Shown: piece by piece, positions 1-9,375 of the stretch
How positions within the stretch are numbered: the first letter of the stretch is position 1
Layout: every line of letters begins with the position of its first letter
NCBI GenBank assembly: GCA_002402465.1
Contig: DHFW01000041.1
Location: 1-49,308 of the forward strand
Length of the DNA stretch: 49,308 nt
From: Bacteroidales bacterium UBA4814
GTDB lineage: Bacteria > Bacteroidota > Bacteroidia > Bacteroidales > UBA7960
Reading direction: 5' to 3'
Program-made: the position numbers and the translations under genes
The notes under the pieces: model-generated
Seen by the model: the letters and a program-made list of their open reading frames with translations, nothing else
Told to the model about the DNA's origin: nothing
The model's database searches: none

Positions 1-3000
1 TTTGTTGGAGATTGGTCTGTAAGCCCACATTGCTGGGAGTGTTATCGCTGTCGAAATAAGTTTCAATCCTTGTTTTGTTGGAGATTGGTCTGTAAGTCTT
101 TTTTGGTTGTTTCTATATGGAACCCTCATTAAGTTTCAATCCTTGTTTTGTTGGAGATTGGTCTGTAAGAGCCGAGGCTGAAATAATATGGCTGGAAAGC
201 GAGTGTTTCAATCCTTGTTTTGTTGGAGATTGGTCTGTAAGCGAAGCATTAACACAATACAAATCGACAAATGAAAAGTTTCAATCCTTGTTTTGTTGGA
301 GATTGGTCTGTAAGCTTACGCACGGCTTTCTGCATTAGTTTTGGTATTGTGTTTCAATCCTTGTTTTGTTGGAGATTGGTCTGTAAGATCAAAGTATTTA
401 GTGCTCTCGTTTGGCGTTAGCGCGTTTCAATCCTTGTTTTGTTGGAGATTGGTCTGTAAGAGAGTAACAAACCACACACCAAAACCCGAAGATTGGGTTT
501 CAATCCTTGTTTTGTTGGAGATTGGTCTGTAAGCCTCCATTTGGGGGTATAAGGGGTGTTATGCCGGAAGTTTCAATCCTTGTTTTGTTGGAGATTGGTC
601 TGTAAGACCAAAACGGCTAACTGTTCGCTTCGCACTACAATATGTTTCAATCCTTGTTTTGTTGGAGATTGGTCTGTAAGGCTGCTCATGGTTAACATTT
701 GGAAACAGAGGTATTCGGTTTCAATCCTTGTTTTGTTGGAGATTGGTCTGTAAGAGTAATGCCCTTCACGTCCTCATACAACTGGTCCACAAGTTTCAAT
801 CCTTGTTTTGTTGGAGATTGGTCTGTAAGCTGATGAGTGTGAAACGGTTGGTTTTGGAGGCGGGTTTGTTTCAATCCTTGTTTTGTTGGAGATTGGTCTG
901 TAAGTACCATGGGAAGGCTTCCCTAAACTCGGCCTCCGTCAGTTTCAATCCTTGTTTTGTTGGAGATTGGTCTGTAAGTAATTACCCGCGTGAATCATTA
1001 TTCCAGATCGTCCGTTTCAATCCTTGTTTTGTTGGAGATTGGTCTGTAAGAAATAAGCATCTAACATATGTGGAGCTTCTTTGGTAGTTTCAATCCTTGT
1101 TTTGTTGGAGATTGGTCTGTAAGTTATTGTTCTTTTCGTAGGTTCTAAATCCTAAATTCTGTTTCAATCCTTGTTTTGTTGGAGATTGGTCTGTAAGCAT
1201 CTTTTCAGAACCAATGAAAACATTGTTATTGCTGTTTCAATCCTTGTTTTGTTGGAGATTGGTCTGTAAGCATAACCAGTTTCACGAATTAATCTACGAT
1301 TGCGAATGTTTCAATCCTTGTTTTGTTGGAGATTGGTCTGTAAGAAGGTTACGGCCTTGTTTGCCGATACCGGCACCGGGTTTCAATCCTTGTTTTGTTG
1401 GAGATTGGTCTGTAAGCCCAGGGTCAGAAGCCACGCCGAGAAGTTACCCCAAAGTTTCAATCCTTGTTTTGTTGGAGATTGGTCTGTAAGACCCTTGATA
1501 TTTCTTTTAGTTCCGCCGCAAGTTCAGTTTCAATCCTTGTTTTGTTGGAGATTGGTCTGTAAGTCTTCTGGCCAAAGAATTATGGGGGGTTTGAAATCTG
1601 GTTTCAATCCTTGTTTTGTTGGAGATTGGTCTGTAAGTTGATTTTCCTTTCACCTGGGAAAAAACCAATGTTGTGTTTCAATCCTTGTTTTGTTGGAGAT
1701 TGGTCTGTAAGATTGAGAACCAGTGGGGATTAATTGATGACTGTAAGTTTCAATCCTTGTTTTGTTGGAGATTGGTCTGTAAGTGAGCCCAGGTCGTATG
1801 AACGCTTTCAGGCAAGAATTGTTTCAATCCTTGTTTTGTTGGAGATTGGTCTGTAAGAATGGAACAATAACCAACTGCCATGCCGAAGTTGAGTTTCAAT
1901 CCTTGTTTTGTTGGAGATTGGTCTGTAAGTTTTGCGGGATATGGTCTAAATATTCTATTTGATAGTTTCAATCCTTGTTTTGTTGGAGATTGGTCTGTAA
2001 GTCTTCTTCGGACAGATATGCAAATAACCGCTACTATTGTTTCAATCCTTGTTTTGTTGGAGATTGGTCTGTAAGCAGCTCGGCCAGCTCGCGGGGCAGG
2101 TTCTTCAATAGTTTCAATCCTTGTTTTGTTGGAGATTGGTCTGTAAGTCTGAACCCTAACAAGCATACCGGCTAATTCTTTTCGTTTCAATCCTTGTTTT
2201 GTTGGAGATTGGTCTGTAAGAAGGAAGGGAATCCTGCGGGTGTTTCCGGGGCCTCGTTTCAATCCTTGTTTTGTTGGAGATTGGTCTGTAAGCCGACGGC
2301 CCCCCGTTGTTCAGGCTTAACAACCTGTGTTTCAATCCTTGTTTTGTTGGAGATTGGTCTGTAAGCTTGCGGAGGTTAATGGGGAAGGGAGGTGTTAATC
2401 CGTTTCAATCCTTGTTTTGTTGGAGATTGGTCTGTAAGTTAATTTTCTTCTCTGTTTGCTTTGTCGTTTCCCGGTTTCAATCCTTGTTTTGTTGGAGATT
2501 GGTCTGTAAGAATTTCGATATAATGATTATATACCTCCTTATGTTTACGTTTCAATCCTTGTTTTGTTGGAGATTGGTCTGTAAGCCTGCAAAGTTCAGC
2601 AAGTTAGGAACTAATAAAGCCTGTTTCAATCCTTGTTTTGTTGGAGATTGGTCTGTAAGTGGCGGTAATATCCACGCAAACCCTGAACGCGATGCAGTTT
2701 CAATCCTTGTTTTGTTGGAGATTGGTCTGTAAGGCGCCAAACGCTGTGTCAATCCCTGAACCGCGTTTGGTTTCAATCCTTGTTTTGTTGGAGATTGGTC
2801 TGTAAGTATCGGTGATGAACCCCTTGGCATCGGCCACAATCCTGTTTCAATCCTTGTTTTGTTGGAGATTGGTCTGTAAGAAATATTCAGAAGTCTTATC
2901 GGGGCGGTGTATTCGGTTTCAATCCTTGTTTTGTTGGAGATTGGTCTGTAAGTTGGGCGAAGTGAATGTAGCCAATTGGAAATTAATGCCATTGTTTCAA

Positions 3001-3251
3001 TCCTTGTTTTGTTGGAGATTGGTCTGTAAGTAAAATGGCTTATAACAAATGTTTGTGCAGTTGGGATGTTTCAATCCTTGTTTTGTTGGAGATTGGTCTG
3101 TAAGAATGTTGGGCAAGGGGTCGGCATTAATGTAAACAAAGTTTCAATCCTTGTTTTGTTGGAGATTGGTCTGTAAGAGCTTGCGCCTGAAGCGGTCGCG
3201 CAGAGCAGTATATTGTTTCAATCCTTGTTTTGTTGGAGATTGGTCTGTAAG
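1..3251 (-). CRISPR. CRISPR array, at least 45 repeat units, type I-B
   Basis: I count 44 complete copies of a 37-bp repeat plus a 23-bp partial copy at the left edge, so the array continues outside the window. On the + strand the repeat begins GTTTCAATCC and ends GGTCTGTAAG. Complete copies start at 60, 133, 205, 278, 351 and so on to 3215, every 72-78 bp. I saw no variant repeat. The 44 spacers are about 35-41 bp and all look different. Read on the minus strand the repeat ends in GGATTGAAAC, and ATTGAAAC-type 3' ends supply the 8-nt 5' handle of type I-B crRNAs. The array is therefore transcribed leftward, with its leader at the right end beside cas4. CAATC and GATTG inside the repeat can form a 5-bp stem. 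Open reading frames across the array are repeat artefacts. The uniform repeats on the leader side suggest the array is maintained. Confidence 0.98.
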
Positions 3252-3441
3252 CCGTACATTTCTTTAGCCATTGACAATAAGTCAATTAGGCCCTGTTTAA
3301 GAATTCCAAAAATTGCTTTTTTCCAGTATGTCAAAGATCGTATTTCCGCAATAAATAAAAATCTTCCGTAAATATTAACTTCTGATATTGAGCGGATTAA
3401 TTCCATTTTTTTATTACTTAAAAATAAGTCTGATCCCGGAA
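3252..3441 (-). promoter_or_regulatory. CRISPR leader
   Basis: This AT-rich stretch of about 190 bp lies between the cas4 stop codon and the first (newest) repeat. The repeat orientation puts the leader here. It holds an inverted repeat, TTGAC-aataa-GTCAA, at 3271-3285, about 20 bp from the repeat-leader junction, which could be a spacer-integration or host-factor motif. Several A/T tracts lie further up (3340-3430). No clear promoter can be assigned. Because cas4 is co-directional and ends at its border, read-through from the cas operon into the array is possible. Confidence 0.75.
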
Positions 3442-4017
3442 TTATTTTATGCAGATATTTGCATAGGTACAACCCAAACATCGTTTCTTAAAATGGGTGG
3501 CCCGGGGAAAAACATTTTTTTCAACGATTTGAAGTATGTTTTCGGCCGTTTCTTTGATCATTTTCTTATCTTTCGAGCTGATTTCCACCTCAATAAGTTT
3601 GTTTTTACTTCTTACGTACACCAAAAAACCTTTATTAACTTGTTTGCTAAAATTGTCTTCAATCAGCACTGCATAGCAATGCAGTTGGGTTTTGTAGGTT
3701 AAATATACAACATTTTCGTAAACAGCAAACTTATAATCCAGGGGAGCCATGGTACCGTCATTTAAAACCAGTACTTCATCAACTTTTCCTCGCAAAAGAT
3801 CATTAGTAAGGTATTGGTCGGACAATTTTTCAACGGCTCCTGCCCTGCGCCTCAGGTAGTCTTTATTTTGTTCGAGTTTTTGGGTATGCAATTCACGGCC
3901 GCGCATTACTTTGTAATTTTTTTCCTCATATTGCGGTATAGCCAGCACATGCTCAAAAAAGGTAAATCTTGGGCAAAACAGGTACTGAATTATATGTGAA
4001 GGGGTTATGCTAAACAT
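3442..4017 (-). CDS. cas4: CRISPR adaptation exonuclease Cas4
   Basis: A 191-aa RecB-like nuclease that, with Cas1-Cas2, trims prespacers and helps select the PAM. The four cysteines expected for an iron-sulphur cluster are present: Cys15 near the N-terminus and Cys180, Cys183 and Cys189 at the C-terminus (RCLGCTYANIC). The nuclease core shows Asp80 in GKVDEV and the Asp94-x-Lys96 pair in PLDYKF. The length is normal for stand-alone Cas4. It starts 6 bp after the cas2 stop and is the last gene before the CRISPR leader. In most type I-B loci cas4 precedes cas1, so its position here is unusual. Family assignment is firm; the role in PAM selection is inferred from the family. Confidence 0.95.
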   Translation of the reverse strand: MFSITPSHIIQYLFCPRFTFFEHVLAIPQYEEKNYKVMRGRELHTQKLEQNKDYLRRRAGAVEKLSDQYLTNDLLRGKVDEVLVLNDGTMAPLDYKFAVYENVVYLTYKTQLHCYAVLIEDNFSKQVNKGFLVYVRSKNKLIEVEISSKDKKMIKETAENILQIVEKNVFPRATHFKKRCLGCTYANICIK

Positions 4018-4023
4018 TCTTTG

Positions 4024-4314
4024 CTAAAAAAACAGTGCTTGTACTGCGTCGGTTACCAGTTTTTTGTCAAAGGCCTGGCCGAGCAAACTGGTTTGTTGCA
4101 ATTCACTCTTACTCATAGGAAAAATATAAACCGAGTCTTTTTCGTGGTTTATCAATTCGCTCACCTGTAGCTCAAGGGTGTCTTTTTGATCTGGTTCGAG
4201 CGTGCCAAGAAAAACCGAATATTGCACACGGTATAATCCTGCCTGTTTGCAAATTTTTGCCACCTGGCTTCGTGTTTTGTCTTTTTCTATATCATAAACC
4301 ACCCAAGCTATCAT
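4024..4314 (-). CDS. cas2: CRISPR adaptation protein Cas2
   Basis: A 96-aa Cas2 with the ferredoxin-like fold. It begins with a hydrophobic beta strand ending in the conserved Asp8 (VVYDIEKDKTR), followed by helix one and the QYSVFLG strand. Cas2 forms the dimer at the centre of the Cas1-Cas2 integration complex that inserts new spacers at the leader-repeat junction. The gene lies 11 bp downstream of cas1 and 6 bp upstream of cas4, so the three adaptation genes are almost certainly co-transcribed and translated together. Length and motifs are ordinary for the family. Confidence 0.96.
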   Translation of the reverse strand: MIAWVVYDIEKDKTRSQVAKICKQAGLYRVQYSVFLGTLEPDQKDTLELQVSELINHEKDSVYIFPMSKSELQQTSLLGQAFDKKLVTDAVQALFF

Positions 4315-4325
4315 TTTTCTGGGTT

Positions 4326-5363
4326 TTATATAGTTTCTGTTTTTATCTCGAGAACATCACGGGCATCACTTTTTAGCAGAGCGTTGGCAAAGGCGTGGGC
4401 ATCCATTTGTATGGCATTGCTGCGGGTTTGGTTCCGACCCCGGTAACGAATGGTATCTGTATCAAAGTAATTGTTAAAGGCATTAACCAGCAGTTCCTTG
4501 CCGTTTTTATTCAGGCTGAAACCCTGGGTAATGGCATCGGTATGTGATTTATTTACTTTTTTTGCTGAAAAAAGCCTGAATACCAAGGTGTCGCAATAAA
4601 TCCGGTAAGGCTCAATAAAATCAAAGACCATACTAAGCTGGTTATAGTCGTCACGATGCATAAAACCAAGGTATGGATCGAGACCGGCAATAATCAGGCA
4701 CTTTTCAATTTTTCCATATAAAATGCCGTAGGCATAGTTCAGAAAAGCATTAAAGGGGTCCTTTGCCGGCCTGCTGCTTCGCCCGTTAAAACGGTAAATC
4801 TCGGGCAATGAAGAGCTCAGCACCTCAAAATAAAGCCGTCCTGAAGTACCTTCTAATCCCCTTATTGTGTCAGCAACCTCTTTTACGCTTTGCGATTTAA
4901 TCTGACATAGACTCACATGCATGTTTTTTATTTGTGCAAGTCTCGTATCGAGGTACTCGCGCATACTTTGCCTGTGTTTTTTCAGATCGCTAATCAGTTC
5001 AATCTGGTTTTCAATTTTTGTCCCCACCCAATCAATAATCCATTTCAAACCCTCCTGCCCCATACTTGCTTCCAATTGTGCTTTTCTTATGCGGGTGGTG
5101 CTTCCCAGTTTGCTGTGCCAAACCCTTCCAAGGGGCTGCCCGTCAAAGTCAACAAATACAATATCCACATTATGCTTCAGGGCCAGGATTACCGCGTCAG
5201 TGCTCAGGGCTGCACTTTTGGGCATTAAAATGTTGGTTACCTTTTTGGCAGAAAAGTGGTGTTTGCGGTATTCTTTTGTCTCCCCTTCCACAGGCACCCT
5301 TATTTCGAACATTTCGTCCTTTACATGAACATAGGTTCCATAGGTGTTAATGAATAGTTGCAT
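4326..5363 (-). CDS. cas1: CRISPR integrase Cas1
   Basis: A 345-aa Cas1 integrase that joins prespacers to the repeat ends. The N-terminal beta domain starts MQLFINTYGTYVHVK, and the helical catalytic domain carries the metal-binding triad: Glu180 (RLYFEVL), His236 (GFMHRDDY) and Glu251 (FIEPYR). All three are intact, so the adaptation module appears functional. It starts 10 bp after the cas6 stop and is followed 11 bp later by cas2. This Cas1 type, with KHHFSAKKV and a short C-terminal helix, is familiar to me from Bacteroidota type I-B and type III loci. There is no reverse-transcriptase or Cas4 fusion. Confidence 0.97.
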   Translation of the reverse strand: MQLFINTYGTYVHVKDEMFEIRVPVEGETKEYRKHHFSAKKVTNILMPKSAALSTDAVILALKHNVDIVFVDFDGQPLGRVWHSKLGSTTRIRKAQLEASMGQEGLKWIIDWVGTKIENQIELISDLKKHRQSMREYLDTRLAQIKNMHVSLCQIKSQSVKEVADTIRGLEGTSGRLYFEVLSSSLPEIYRFNGRSSRPAKDPFNAFLNYAYGILYGKIEKCLIIAGLDPYLGFMHRDDYNQLSMVFDFIEPYRIYCDTLVFRLFSAKKVNKSHTDAITQGFSLNKNGKELLVNAFNNYFDTDTIRYRGRNQTRSNAIQMDAHAFANALLKSDARDVLEIKTETI

Positions 5364-5373
5364 ATGCTTCTAT

Positions 5374-6036
5374 TTAAATTTCTTCAATGCTTCCAAAACC
5401 CCTTGATACAGCTTTACCTATGCCAATATCATTTGGCAAACAGGCATTTACAACAAAACTGCCCGAAAAAGCAAGCATCTCACGGTTTTTAAACCTAGTC
5501 TTTTTCTCCAAGAACTTTCCTTTGGCCATAATTCGCTGGCCTGGCTCTAAAAATATTTTCAACCCTTTAAAAAACGACAAAATATTACCAGTCATTATTT
5601 TATCCAGGAGTTTGCTTTTTTCTTCCTGAGTGGCAAGTAATGCATATTTTTGAAAGTTTTGTTGATTTAATCCCATCCAAAGGGTTTTAAACCTGTATTC
5701 GCGCAATTCTTCACCATACCCAATGGTTATCATCTCACTTTTAATGTTTTTACCATAAATGGGATACACATTGTCACTAATTTTAATTTCCCTGATTTTA
5801 AGAAATAGTTTAACAAGCAGTTCAGCACCTTCCTGCAACGCCACAAGGGTTGGTATTTCATCCAACACTTTGTACTGAACCAGCGGGTATCTGTACCTTA
5901 GCTCACCGGTTTCGAAATGGTTGTGCAATAAAGGGCTGTATTCCTTAAAAATGTTTCCAAAATAACCCCTGAGTTTATGAGCATCGCGGGTTTGTAAAGC
6001 TATTTCCGGGAATTGGATGGTCACTTTCTGAATCAT
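5374..6036 (-). CDS. cas6: pre-crRNA endoribonuclease Cas6
   Basis: A 220-aa Cas6-family RAMP endonuclease that would cut the array transcript within each repeat to leave the 8-nt 5' handle. The diagnostic glycine-rich loop lies at the C-terminus, residues 205-217 (GIGKAVSRGFGSI). Candidate catalytic histidines are in LLHNHF near residue 38. The protein starts MIQKVTIQFPEI, typical of the first RAMP strand. The gene is separated from cas3 by a 160-bp gap (6037-6196), larger than any other in the operon, and is tightly linked to cas1 (10 bp). It may thus be expressed with the adaptation genes from its own promoter, although I found no convincing promoter there. In most type I-B operons cas6 is first, so this placement is notable. 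Confidence 0.9.
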   Translation of the reverse strand: MIQKVTIQFPEIALQTRDAHKLRGYFGNIFKEYSPLLHNHFETGELRYRYPLVQYKVLDEIPTLVALQEGAELLVKLFLKIREIKISDNVYPIYGKNIKSEMITIGYGEELREYRFKTLWMGLNQQNFQKYALLATQEEKSKLLDKIMTGNILSFFKGLKIFLEPGQRIMAKGKFLEKKTRFKNREMLAFSGSFVVNACLPNDIGIGKAVSRGFGSIEEI

Positions 6037-6196
6037 AAACTTCTGTCTTAATTTATTTTATTCGTTTTCGGGCAGCAGCGGTCAATTTTGCAAAAGGAAA
6101 ATACAAAGTTGCTGAGCTATAACATAAATTGTTGGCCAAAAACATGAAAGGGCATTGATTTGCACCGACCGGAAAATGGTTAACCCTAAGGGTTTA

Positions 6197-8611
6197 TCAA
6201 ATGAAATACATTGCATTTTCGTCGGCGCTGTAACCGGTATTGAAGCCATACCTTCCTAGAATGTATTTGTAGTTCCGGCTGGGACTTTCCAAGGTGGAAA
6301 CATAAAAATGATGCTCCTTTGGTGAGTCAAAATCAATATGATCTGAACTGTATGGAATTGGAACGTTTATCACAAAATCATAAAAAATTGATTTTATTTC
6401 ACTGAATAATTCATCCCTTTCCCAAGGCTTTAAATCCTTTTGAATGCAAATTGAAACATATTTTTCCCATATCTCTCTTGCACGCTCATTCAATTGAACA
6501 TAAACCGATTCGGTACGACGGTTTTCGATCAGCTCAAAATCCACTTTCCCAAAATCAAGATTTCTGATAGCGTTGAGAATCGGTTGACTTGTGTTATCTG
6601 ATTGCTTCCTCACTTCAGCAAAATATTTCTCTATCAACTCCAGGTAATTCTTTTCCTCAACAATTTTATAATCTTTCAAAACCGCTTGCGTCTTAATTAG
6701 CAAATCACTACCATACACAAGATTACTGGCTTTTCGGTAATCTTCAATGTCAATAACAAATACATCAGATACTCCCTCTTTTTCATTGTACCGATTTGCC
6801 CGCCCTGCTGCCTGGATAATGGAATCGAGCGGGGCAAGCTGACGAAATACAGTATCAACAGAGATATCTACACCTGCTTCAACCAATTGGGTGGAGATGA
6901 TAATCTTTTGTTTTTTTGAGGCCTCTTTGATTTTTTGGATAATGTCCTTCCGCTCATAGGGTGTAATAAGAGTGGTTAGGTAAAACATTTCAACCTGATC
7001 GGGGTCAACCATGTCCCGGATTTTTTCAAAAGCCTCAAGGGCTGCTTTTTTTGTATTCAGGACACATAAAACATCCTTATTGGGATTACGGGAAATATAA
7101 TCTGCTAAATAATCAAGAAATGTATCAAATTGAACTGTCTCCTTGATCAGCAGTCGGGTACGGTTAAAATACCGGAAGTACTTTTTATGATCTGGCACAA
7201 TTTCAACAATATCTTCACCTGGGTTGAAAATCAGGGGTTGAGTGGCGGATATCAGAATAAAGTACATATTCATTCTTTTGCCCAGAGTATTAAAAACCTC
7301 CCTAATGGTTTCCCAAAGTGGATAAGGGATGGTCTGGATTTCATCAAGCAGTATTACAGCATTTGCCATCTGGCAAAACTTCATAAGCTTGGCCTTATCA
7401 CAAGATAATATGGTTTCAAGCAATTGCACAAAAGTCGTAACAATGGTATCGGACTGCCATGTTTCAATCAGGAATTTACTTTGCGAATAATCTCGGGTAT
7501 TTTCACCAGACTTGTAAACGGGATCAGCAAGGTGATGATGCTTGAGCAACTTCGATGAATCATTGGTTTGCAAAATGTCTGCATAAACTTCATAGTTCTG
7601 GTCGATAATGGATGTGAAAGGAATATTTATGATTATTCGTCCTTGCTCAAGCCCTGCAAGTTTGCGCAACCGATCGGCCAGCATATAGGCTGTTATTGTT
7701 TTACCCAATCCGGTGGGTAAAGTAACAGAGTAAATATGTTGGTCTTTATTGAAAACTTCTTCAAGGTTTTCGATGGAAGAGAAAAATGATTCGTTTTTCA
7801 GGCAGTCAATTTCAAAAGAAGGAGTGTTGAACCCTTTTTTTTCGCGATATTCATTTATCATTTCTTCAACATCAGCCCGCTCCACTTTTGCTCCTGATGA
7901 AACAATTACCTCATTTTTATCTGCGAACAACAAAGCCGAATAAACAGTATGATGTAAATAATAGAGTGAAACTCTGACATCGCTGACGAGTTTCTTTAAC
8001 CTGCTTTGCAGCATGTCGAAGGAGAAGTCGTCCAGAATTTCATCATAAGCTTCTCTAGAAATGAATTGAAGGAAATCGGACCATGATATTTTAAAATTAA
8101 AGTCCTGAATAAGTTCATCAATAAATGGTTGAACCAGTTCGGGTTTAACACTTCCTGCAAGTTCTGGAATAAGTTCACTCCATTCTGAGTCAATCAGTAT
8201 TTCATCCGAAAGGTTATTCAGTCTGCCATGATGACGTTTCACTGCTGAAAAAGCAAATACAGAACATAGTCTTGCAAAAACATTATTTGGTAGTTGTGTT
8301 TCAAGGTATTTCTCGGCAATATAGAACACAAACAAAGCTGAAAGGAGCGCATGGCTCTTCCTTTTGTCATGTGGGGCCTCAGGATTTCTGATGTATTCCT
8401 GAAAAAATAATGTAGCCTTCCCCAGATCGTGAAAAGCAGCAGACAAGTATACCAGGTCTTCGATATAATCACCAAATGGAAGGGTTTGCCCATTCACATC
8501 AAAGGTAAAGTTAAACTCTTTACCCCTGATGCTTTCCAGAGCAATTGCTGCCACTTCGCGAGAGTGTACCAGCAATGGCTTTTCCGGATGTGACCACAAT
8601 TCATCAATCAT
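6197..8611 (-). CDS. cas3: CRISPR helicase-nuclease Cas3 (HD plus DExH)
   Basis: An 804-aa Cas3 that unwinds and degrades target DNA after recruitment by Cascade. The N-terminal HD nuclease shows His16, the His61-Asp62 pair (AAFHDLGKAT) and His87. The SF2 helicase follows with Walker A at about 298-305 (LPTGLGKT), a Walker B variant DEIQ at 423-426, the SAT motif (ILISATQP) and motif VI QAAGRANR at 600-607. The HD and helicase parts are fused in the usual order and no key residue is missing. The start codon overlaps the cas5 stop by 4 bp, which indicates translational coupling. It is followed by a 160-bp gap before cas6. Confidence 0.97.
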   Translation of the reverse strand: MIDELWSHPEKPLLVHSREVAAIALESIRGKEFNFTFDVNGQTLPFGDYIEDLVYLSAAFHDLGKATLFFQEYIRNPEAPHDKRKSHALLSALFVFYIAEKYLETQLPNNVFARLCSVFAFSAVKRHHGRLNNLSDEILIDSEWSELIPELAGSVKPELVQPFIDELIQDFNFKISWSDFLQFISREAYDEILDDFSFDMLQSRLKKLVSDVRVSLYYLHHTVYSALLFADKNEVIVSSGAKVERADVEEMINEYREKKGFNTPSFEIDCLKNESFFSSIENLEEVFNKDQHIYSVTLPTGLGKTITAYMLADRLRKLAGLEQGRIIINIPFTSIIDQNYEVYADILQTNDSSKLLKHHHLADPVYKSGENTRDYSQSKFLIETWQSDTIVTTFVQLLETILSCDKAKLMKFCQMANAVILLDEIQTIPYPLWETIREVFNTLGKRMNMYFILISATQPLIFNPGEDIVEIVPDHKKYFRYFNRTRLLIKETVQFDTFLDYLADYISRNPNKDVLCVLNTKKAALEAFEKIRDMVDPDQVEMFYLTTLITPYERKDIIQKIKEASKKQKIIISTQLVEAGVDISVDTVFRQLAPLDSIIQAAGRANRYNEKEGVSDVFVIDIEDYRKASNLVYGSDLLIKTQAVLKDYKIVEEKNYLELIEKYFAEVRKQSDNTSQPILNAIRNLDFGKVDFELIENRRTESVYVQLNERAREIWEKYVSICIQKDLKPWERDELFSEIKSIFYDFVINVPIPYSSDHIDFDSPKEHHFYVSTLESPSRNYKYILGRYGFNTGYSADENAMYFI

Positions 8612-9375
8612 AAAAACAGGATATTACCGTGATTATTGATTCTATAATACTCCTTCACACGTGCCTTAACGGGTTGTCCATTTTTCTCTATCAGGATCTC
8701 AGAATACTCCTGAACTTCTCTTACACGGTTCATCTCCATGGGCATATTGTTGGCGGAATACATGGCTGAATAATCAAATTCAACAGGTGGCTCCCCAATA
8801 ACCTTTGAAAGGTTGACAGCGGTGATGAACTCAACGAATTCAGAACCATTGGATTGGACAGGTTCAGCCATGGTCACTTCGACAAAATCGACTGTTGCTG
8901 TGAATTGTGCCAATCCAAGGTAGGGAGAAAAATAATGTTTCTTCAACCGTATCCTTTCGGCAAGCTTATTAAGGGTATCCTGATCTTTTATGGCAAGAAA
9001 CACACGAAACCGTGGCTCCTTAAGCAGTTCGAATTCTATCTGGGTCCTTCCGGCTTTGGTCAAATTATAAAAGTGCTCTCTCGCACCAGCAGTGTTGATT
9101 AGATTAATAGCCACATTCTCCTTTTTAACCGGATGAAGTATCTGTACGGCAATTTCACAATTGGCCTTTCCAAAATACTCCTGTACGGGTGTTGCTCCTT
9201 CGGGATATACCCCATCCGCAATTTCACGCTCCATCCCCAGAATAGCCCCCAGCACTCCGGCAATGGCAGTTCGGGTAGGTATGGAATAGGTGAGCGGTGA
9301 AGTGGTGGTGTTGTACTTGCGGAAATGCCCATATTCGCTGCTTATGTCGAAGATGAGAATATCCTTAGAGTTCAT
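8608..9375 (-). CDS. cas5: Cascade subunit Cas5 (Csh type, I-B)
   Basis: A 255-aa Cas5 of the Csh subtype, which caps the 5' handle of the crRNA in Cascade. The first strand and glycine loop are seen in ISSEYGHFRKYNT (residues 11-23), followed by the conserved SIPTRTAIAGVLGAILG stretch at 31-47. There is no sign of the catalytic Cas5d type, consistent with a separate cas6 gene. The start overlaps the end of cas7 by 11 bp, and its stop overlaps the cas3 start by 4 bp, so cas7-cas5-cas3 form one translationally coupled block. Confidence 0.93.
   Translation of the reverse strand: MNSKDILIFDISSEYGHFRKYNTTTSPLTYSIPTRTAIAGVLGAILGMEREIADGVYPEGATPVQEYFGKANCEIAVQILHPVKKENVAINLINTAGAREHFYNLTKAGRTQIEFELLKEPRFRVFLAIKDQDTLNKLAERIRLKKHYFSPYLGLAQFTATVDFVEVTMAEPVQSNGSEFVEFITAVNLSKVIGEPPVEFDYSAMYSANNMPMEMNRVREVQEYSEILIEKNGQPVKARVKEYYRINNHGNILFL

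Noticed and set aside
117..3033. Many open frames of 60-170 codons across both strands of the first 3 kb.
   Set aside because: They are all translations of the 37-bp CRISPR repeat and its spacers, with the same peptide recurring every unit.
3218..3481. An 87-codon minus-strand frame that spans the CRISPR leader and ends inside the first repeat.
   Set aside because: It overlaps the cas4 end and the repeat, has no ribosome-binding site or recognisable domain, and leaders are non-coding. I treat it as chance, though it is oddly free of stops for AT-rich DNA.
6182..6194. AACCCTAAGGGTT palindrome just after the cas3 stop codon.
   Set aside because: The stem is only 5 bp with no T tract, so it is unlikely to be a terminator.
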